A stretch of DNA of 8,746 bases, taken from contig RFJE01000232.1 in assembly GCA_003695005.1 (NCBI GenBank), forward strand, positions 1-8,746, in the 5' to 3' direction. This stretch comes from Candidatus Hydrogenedentota bacterium (GTDB lineage: Bacteria > Spirochaetota > Leptospiria > Turneriellales > J094). Below are positions 6,568-8,746 of the stretch, in pieces. The notes beneath the pieces were generated by a model that had not been told where the DNA came from, searched no databases, and was given only the letters and a program-made list of their open reading frames with translations. The stretch's first letter is position 1. Every line of letters starts with the position of its first letter. A program made the translations under genes and the position numbers.

Positions 6568-8109
6568 ATGGAAATTCTAATCGGGTTTTTAATTTTAGTT
6601 TATGCAGTGGATATTTTAGCGCTCTTTTATTTTGGGTTGCATTGCTATGCAATGGTTTGGCTTTTTAAAAAAAATGGTGGGTCATGTTATACTAAAGAAG
6701 AGGATTTATCGGAACTTACCCAAAAAATGGGTGATTGGCCAATGGTTACCATACAGCTTCCTATGTATAACGAGTACTATGTGGCCGAGCGGGTCATTGA
6801 CGCAACGGCAAATTTAGATTATCCTAAAGATAAGTTATACATACAGGTACTAGATGACTCTACCGACGAAACAAAGCTTTTAGTCGAAAAAAAAGTAGCA
6901 GAGTTAAAAAAACAAGGCTTTGATATTGAACATATTCATCGTACAAATCGACAAGGTCATAAAGCCGGAGCTTTGAAAGAAGCCATGGACAAAGCAAAAG
7001 GAGAATTTTTAGCTATTTTTGATGCAGACTTTATTCCGGCAAAAGACTTTTTGAAAAAAACAGTGCCGTACTTCTGGGCTCATCCTAAAATGGGAATGGT
7101 ACAAACAAGATGGGGGCACATTAATGCAGACTACTCGTTGCTTACAAAAGCACAAAGTATTGGGATTGATGGCCATTTTATTATTGAGCAAGTTGCCCGC
7201 AATGGCAGTAATCTCTGGATGAACTTTAATGGTACAGCAGGCATTTGGCGCAAAGAATGCATAATAGACGCGGGGAATTGGTCTGCGGATACGTTAACCG
7301 AAGATTTTGATTTATCTTATCGTGCAGAGTTAAAAGGCTGGAAATTTAAGTATTTAACGGATATCATTAATCCTGCAGAGCTTCCGGCTACTGTGTCGGC
7401 TTATAAATCACAGCAATTTCGATGGTGTAAAGGCTCGATCCAAACGGCTGTAAAACTTATTCCTAAAATATGGAAATCCAACGAAAACTGGAAAATTAAA
7501 CTGGAAGCCATTACACACTTACTCAATTATTCCGTTCACCCTTTAATGGTTATCAATATCTTAGCAACTCTGCCACTGCTTCTTTTTAACGAAGCCTACT
7601 GGGATGTTTCCATTAAAACTTTATATGCTGCAGCATTTTTCCTCTCTATAGGTACGTTTGGGCCAATGTATTTTTATATGATTTCTCAAAAAGCCCTGTA
7701 TAAAGACTGGAAACGAAGAATTCAATACTTACCCCTTTTAACCGTGATTGGGACTGGGATTGCTATTAACAATACAAAAGCATGGTTAGAAGCTTTAATT
7801 GGAAAAAAGTCTTCTTTTGTAAGAACACCAAAATTACGATTAGAAAAAAATACCGATAAAGTAGTCGAAAGATCGAAGTATACAAAAACAAAAATTGATA
7901 AAGTAGCTGTACTCGAGTTTTTAATGGGAGTTTATGTAATGTTAACCATTGCTGTAGCCATTGACGTAAAAAAATATTTTGTAATTCCCTTTTTAGTGCT
8001 ATATGCAACTGGATTTTTTTATGTTAGCTTTTTTACTGTTTACGAAAAAATTAAACACAACTTGCTCGCTAAAAAAGCAGAGCCTGCGCAAACAGCTTCT
8101 TTAGACTAA
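6568..8109 (+). CDS. Processive family 2 glycosyltransferase, cellulose/mannan-synthase-like membrane protein
   Basis: A 513-residue inner-membrane enzyme expected to polymerise a beta-linked glycan from a sugar nucleotide and to export it. One membrane segment (about 3-33) precedes the catalytic domain. Five more follow at about 324-340, 349-372, 388-407, 448-465 and 470-489. Catalytic residues in order: D96/D97 in VLDDST, the DAD motif at 152-154, the TED motif at 244-246 and QQFRW at 282-286. A further family-like motif is FVRTPK in the loop between membrane segments 4 and 5. There is no PilZ domain, so c-di-GMP control of the bacterial cellulose synthase type is not expected. The ATG at 6568 is chosen because GGGAG lies 6 bases upstream; an in-frame TTG at 6553 would lie upstream of that site. 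The closest relatives appear to be the CslA/mannan-synthase-like group rather than BcsA; the sugar is unknown. Confidence 0.88.
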   Translation: MEILIGFLILVYAVDILALFYFGLHCYAMVWLFKKNGGSCYTKEEDLSELTQKMGDWPMVTIQLPMYNEYYVAERVIDATANLDYPKDKLYIQVLDDSTDETKLLVEKKVAELKKQGFDIEHIHRTNRQGHKAGALKEAMDKAKGEFLAIFDADFIPAKDFLKKTVPYFWAHPKMGMVQTRWGHINADYSLLTKAQSIGIDGHFIIEQVARNGSNLWMNFNGTAGIWRKECIIDAGNWSADTLTEDFDLSYRAELKGWKFKYLTDIINPAELPATVSAYKSQQFRWCKGSIQTAVKLIPKIWKSNENWKIKLEAITHLLNYSVHPLMVINILATLPLLLFNEAYWDVSIKTLYAAAFFLSIGTFGPMYFYMISQKALYKDWKRRIQYLPLLTVIGTGIAINNTKAWLEALIGKKSSFVRTPKLRLEKNTDKVVERSKYTKTKIDKVAVLEFLMGVYVMLTIAVAIDVKKYFVIPFLVLYATGFFYVSFFTVYEKIKHNLLAKKAEPAQTASLD

Positions 8110-8115
8110 GGTAGA

Positions 8116-8180
8116 ACATCCATAGATGTCCAGCGATACGTCTTTCGCCGTATTGCTGATGCGGCTCCCGTTTCCGCATC
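8116..8180. repeat. Three consecutive hairpins just after the glycosyltransferase gene
   Basis: ACATC/GATGT (8116-8120 with 8125-8129) forms a 5-bp stem. CAGCGATACG (8131-8140) pairs with CGTATTGCTG (8149-8158) over 10 bp with one G-U pair and an 8-base loop. GATGCGG (8158-8164) pairs with CCGCATC (8174-8180) over 7 bp with a 9-base loop. None has a T-tract after it, so a classic intrinsic terminator is doubtful. They could stabilise the 3' end of the glycosyltransferase mRNA or be part of the repeat island. Confidence 0.55.
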
Positions 8181-8191
8181 CTTGCGCGTTA

Positions 8192-8273
8192 CCACCCGCA
8201 TAGTTATGCAGTGTTATGTCGCATGTGTACGGCCACCCACATAGTTACGCAGCATTATGTCGCATGTGTACGG
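8192..8273. repeat. 41-bp tandem repeat, two copies
   Basis: Copy 1 (8192-8232) and copy 2 (8233-8273) abut exactly and agree at 37 of 41 positions. The differences are G/A at unit position 7, T/C at 16, and TG/CA at 21-22. The shared 3' half contains the 16-mer TATGTCGCATGTGTAC. All four differences are transitions. The unit length is not a multiple of three, so a coding repeat is unlikely, although frames remain open through it. It lies in the GC-rich island after the glycosyltransferase gene. Confidence 0.85.
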
Positions 8274-8337
8274 TCCTGCACATCCATGCTTTTTGCCTTT
8301 CCTCACAGAAAGCCTCGGGGGGTGGCGTAGGACGCGC

Positions 8338-8435
8338 CCGCAATCGACGGCCGCAGGGACTAAGGACGTCAAAGCACCAATATATAATGATTGCAAAGTA
8401 TATTCACTTGTAATATTAGAGACCCTCGATTGCGG
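8338..8435. repeat. 10-bp perfect inverted repeats around an AT-rich core
   Basis: CCGCAATCGA (8338-8347) and its exact reverse complement TCGATTGCGG (8426-8435) enclose 78 bp. The flanks are GC-rich, while the inner part (about 8371-8421) is strongly AT-rich and includes TATATAATGATTG. The arrangement resembles a very short non-autonomous element or a long-range stem. No target-site duplication is evident next to the arms. Confidence 0.5.
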
Positions 8436-8453
8436 AAAAGCGCGGCCGAAGCC

Positions 8454-8470
8454 AGGGGGGTGTCCCCCCT
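8454..8470. repeat. G6/C6 hairpin with TGT loop
   Basis: AGGGGGG (8454-8460) and CCCCCCT (8464-8470) form a perfect 7-bp stem with a three-base loop. Only a short TT follows on the plus strand, so it is not a textbook terminator, but it would form a very stable structure. It marks the right end of the GC-rich island, after which the sequence returns to AT-rich composition. Confidence 0.6.
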
Positions 8471-8525
8471 TCTAAATCATAAAGATTACTCGCTTACAAA
8501 AAAAACACAAAAAAAATTAAAGCTA

Positions 8526-8554
8526 TTGAGATTCCTGCCGATAATAGATATAGA
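8526..8554 (+). promoter_or_regulatory. Possible promoter of the small secreted peptide gene
   Basis: TTGAGA (8526-8531) is separated by 17 bp from TATAGA (8549-8554). Each matches consensus at four or five positions. Transcription would start near 8561, only about 5 bases before the ATG, and the -10 would overlap the AGAGG ribosome-binding-like sequence, so both cannot be used as described. The alternative is a more upstream start using GATAAT (8540-8545). Confidence 0.3.
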
Positions 8555-8565
8555 GGTAGTACGCG

Positions 8566-8718
8566 ATGAGACAAGGAAAATGGATATTGATCTTAACCAT
8601 AGGAATAAGTTTTATTTTTAATCTACATGCAAGAGAGATATTAGATCCGCAGGTAAAGGCTCAAATTGAAAAATTAATGCCATTTTACATTACACCAGAA
8701 GAAATCAATTCCTCATAA
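8566..8718 (+). CDS. Small predicted secreted protein, 50 residues
   Basis: ATG at 8566 opens a 50-codon frame ending in TAA at 8716-8718. AGAGG (8552-8556) lies 9 bases upstream as a ribosome binding site. The first 22 residues look like a signal peptide: MRQGK, a hydrophobic core WILILTIGISFIFNL and a likely cleavage site HA|RE. That would leave a mature peptide of only about 28 residues (from REILDPQ to ITPEEINSS). There is no cysteine, so it is not a lipoprotein. I do not recognise the family. It may be a true small exported peptide, or the 5' fragment of a longer gene broken by a frameshift near 8700, because another frame stays open to the window end. Base composition is AT-rich like the real genes. 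Confidence 0.5.
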   Translation: MRQGKWILILTIGISFIFNLHAREILDPQVKAQIEKLMPFYITPEEINSS

Positions 8719-8746
8719 AGCCTTACGTTAAGTCTAGTAGAAGATA

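Noticed and set aside
8192..8273. CRISPR array
   Set aside because: The two 41-bp copies abut with no spacer and there are only two; no cas gene is nearby.
8214..8475. Several 60-72 codon open frames on both strands in the GC-rich island
   Set aside because: They run through the 41-bp tandem repeat in overlapping frames and have odd His/Arg/Pro/Gly-rich composition, no ribosome binding site and no recognisable domain. Open frames are expected in GC-rich repeats.
8391..8621. 76-codon open frame crossing the G6/C6 hairpin and the small secreted gene
   Set aside because: It crosses repeat sequence, has no ribosome binding site and overlaps the better-supported frame at 8566-8718.

Overview
The window reads as AT-rich bacterial chromosome. 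A hand count of one cheA stretch gives about 35% G+C. A compact run of genes is followed by a GC-rich repeat island of about 53% G+C (hand count over 8161-8460). The gene styles (CheA with a CheC-like tail, CheX, tandem CheY) and the GC-rich intergenic repeats suggest a spirochaete, perhaps a member of Leptospirales. This is an inference from gene style; no marker gene is present.

Left part, minus strand (1-1572). A DAO-family FAD oxidoreductase (511-1572) is followed on the same strand by the N-terminal part of a membrane protein that resembles ComEC/Rec2 (1-469). That gene starts with GTG and runs off the left edge.

Centre, plus strand (1611-6491). Five tightly packed genes form a chemosensory signalling operon. 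First is a 992-residue CheA with Hpt, P2, dimerisation, ATPase and CheW-like domains in the standard order, plus an extra C-terminal CheC-like phosphatase domain. It is followed by two CheY-type receivers, a CheX-type CheY-P phosphatase, and a 207-residue receiver protein with an unrecognised C-terminal domain. Spacing is 20 bp, a 4-bp overlap, 4 bp and a 4-bp overlap. A strong sigma70-type promoter lies directly before cheA, so close that the GTG start appears leaderless, and a perfect inverted repeat overlaps its -35 box. No MCP, CheR, CheB or separate CheW is present in the window. The expected phosphate flow is CheA to the three receivers, with two separate dephosphorylation activities (the CheA tail and CheX). 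The output is unknown.

Right part, plus strand (6568-8746). A processive family 2 glycosyltransferase with six membrane segments and the D,D,D,QxxRW signature (cellulose/mannan-synthase-like) lies 76 bp downstream and could be an output of the signalling operon or simply a neighbour. After it, 8110-8565 holds no convincing gene. It contains a cluster of hairpins, a 41-bp tandem repeat, a pair of 10-bp inverted repeats around an AT-rich core, and a G6/C6 hairpin. The window ends with a 50-residue predicted secreted peptide (8566-8718).
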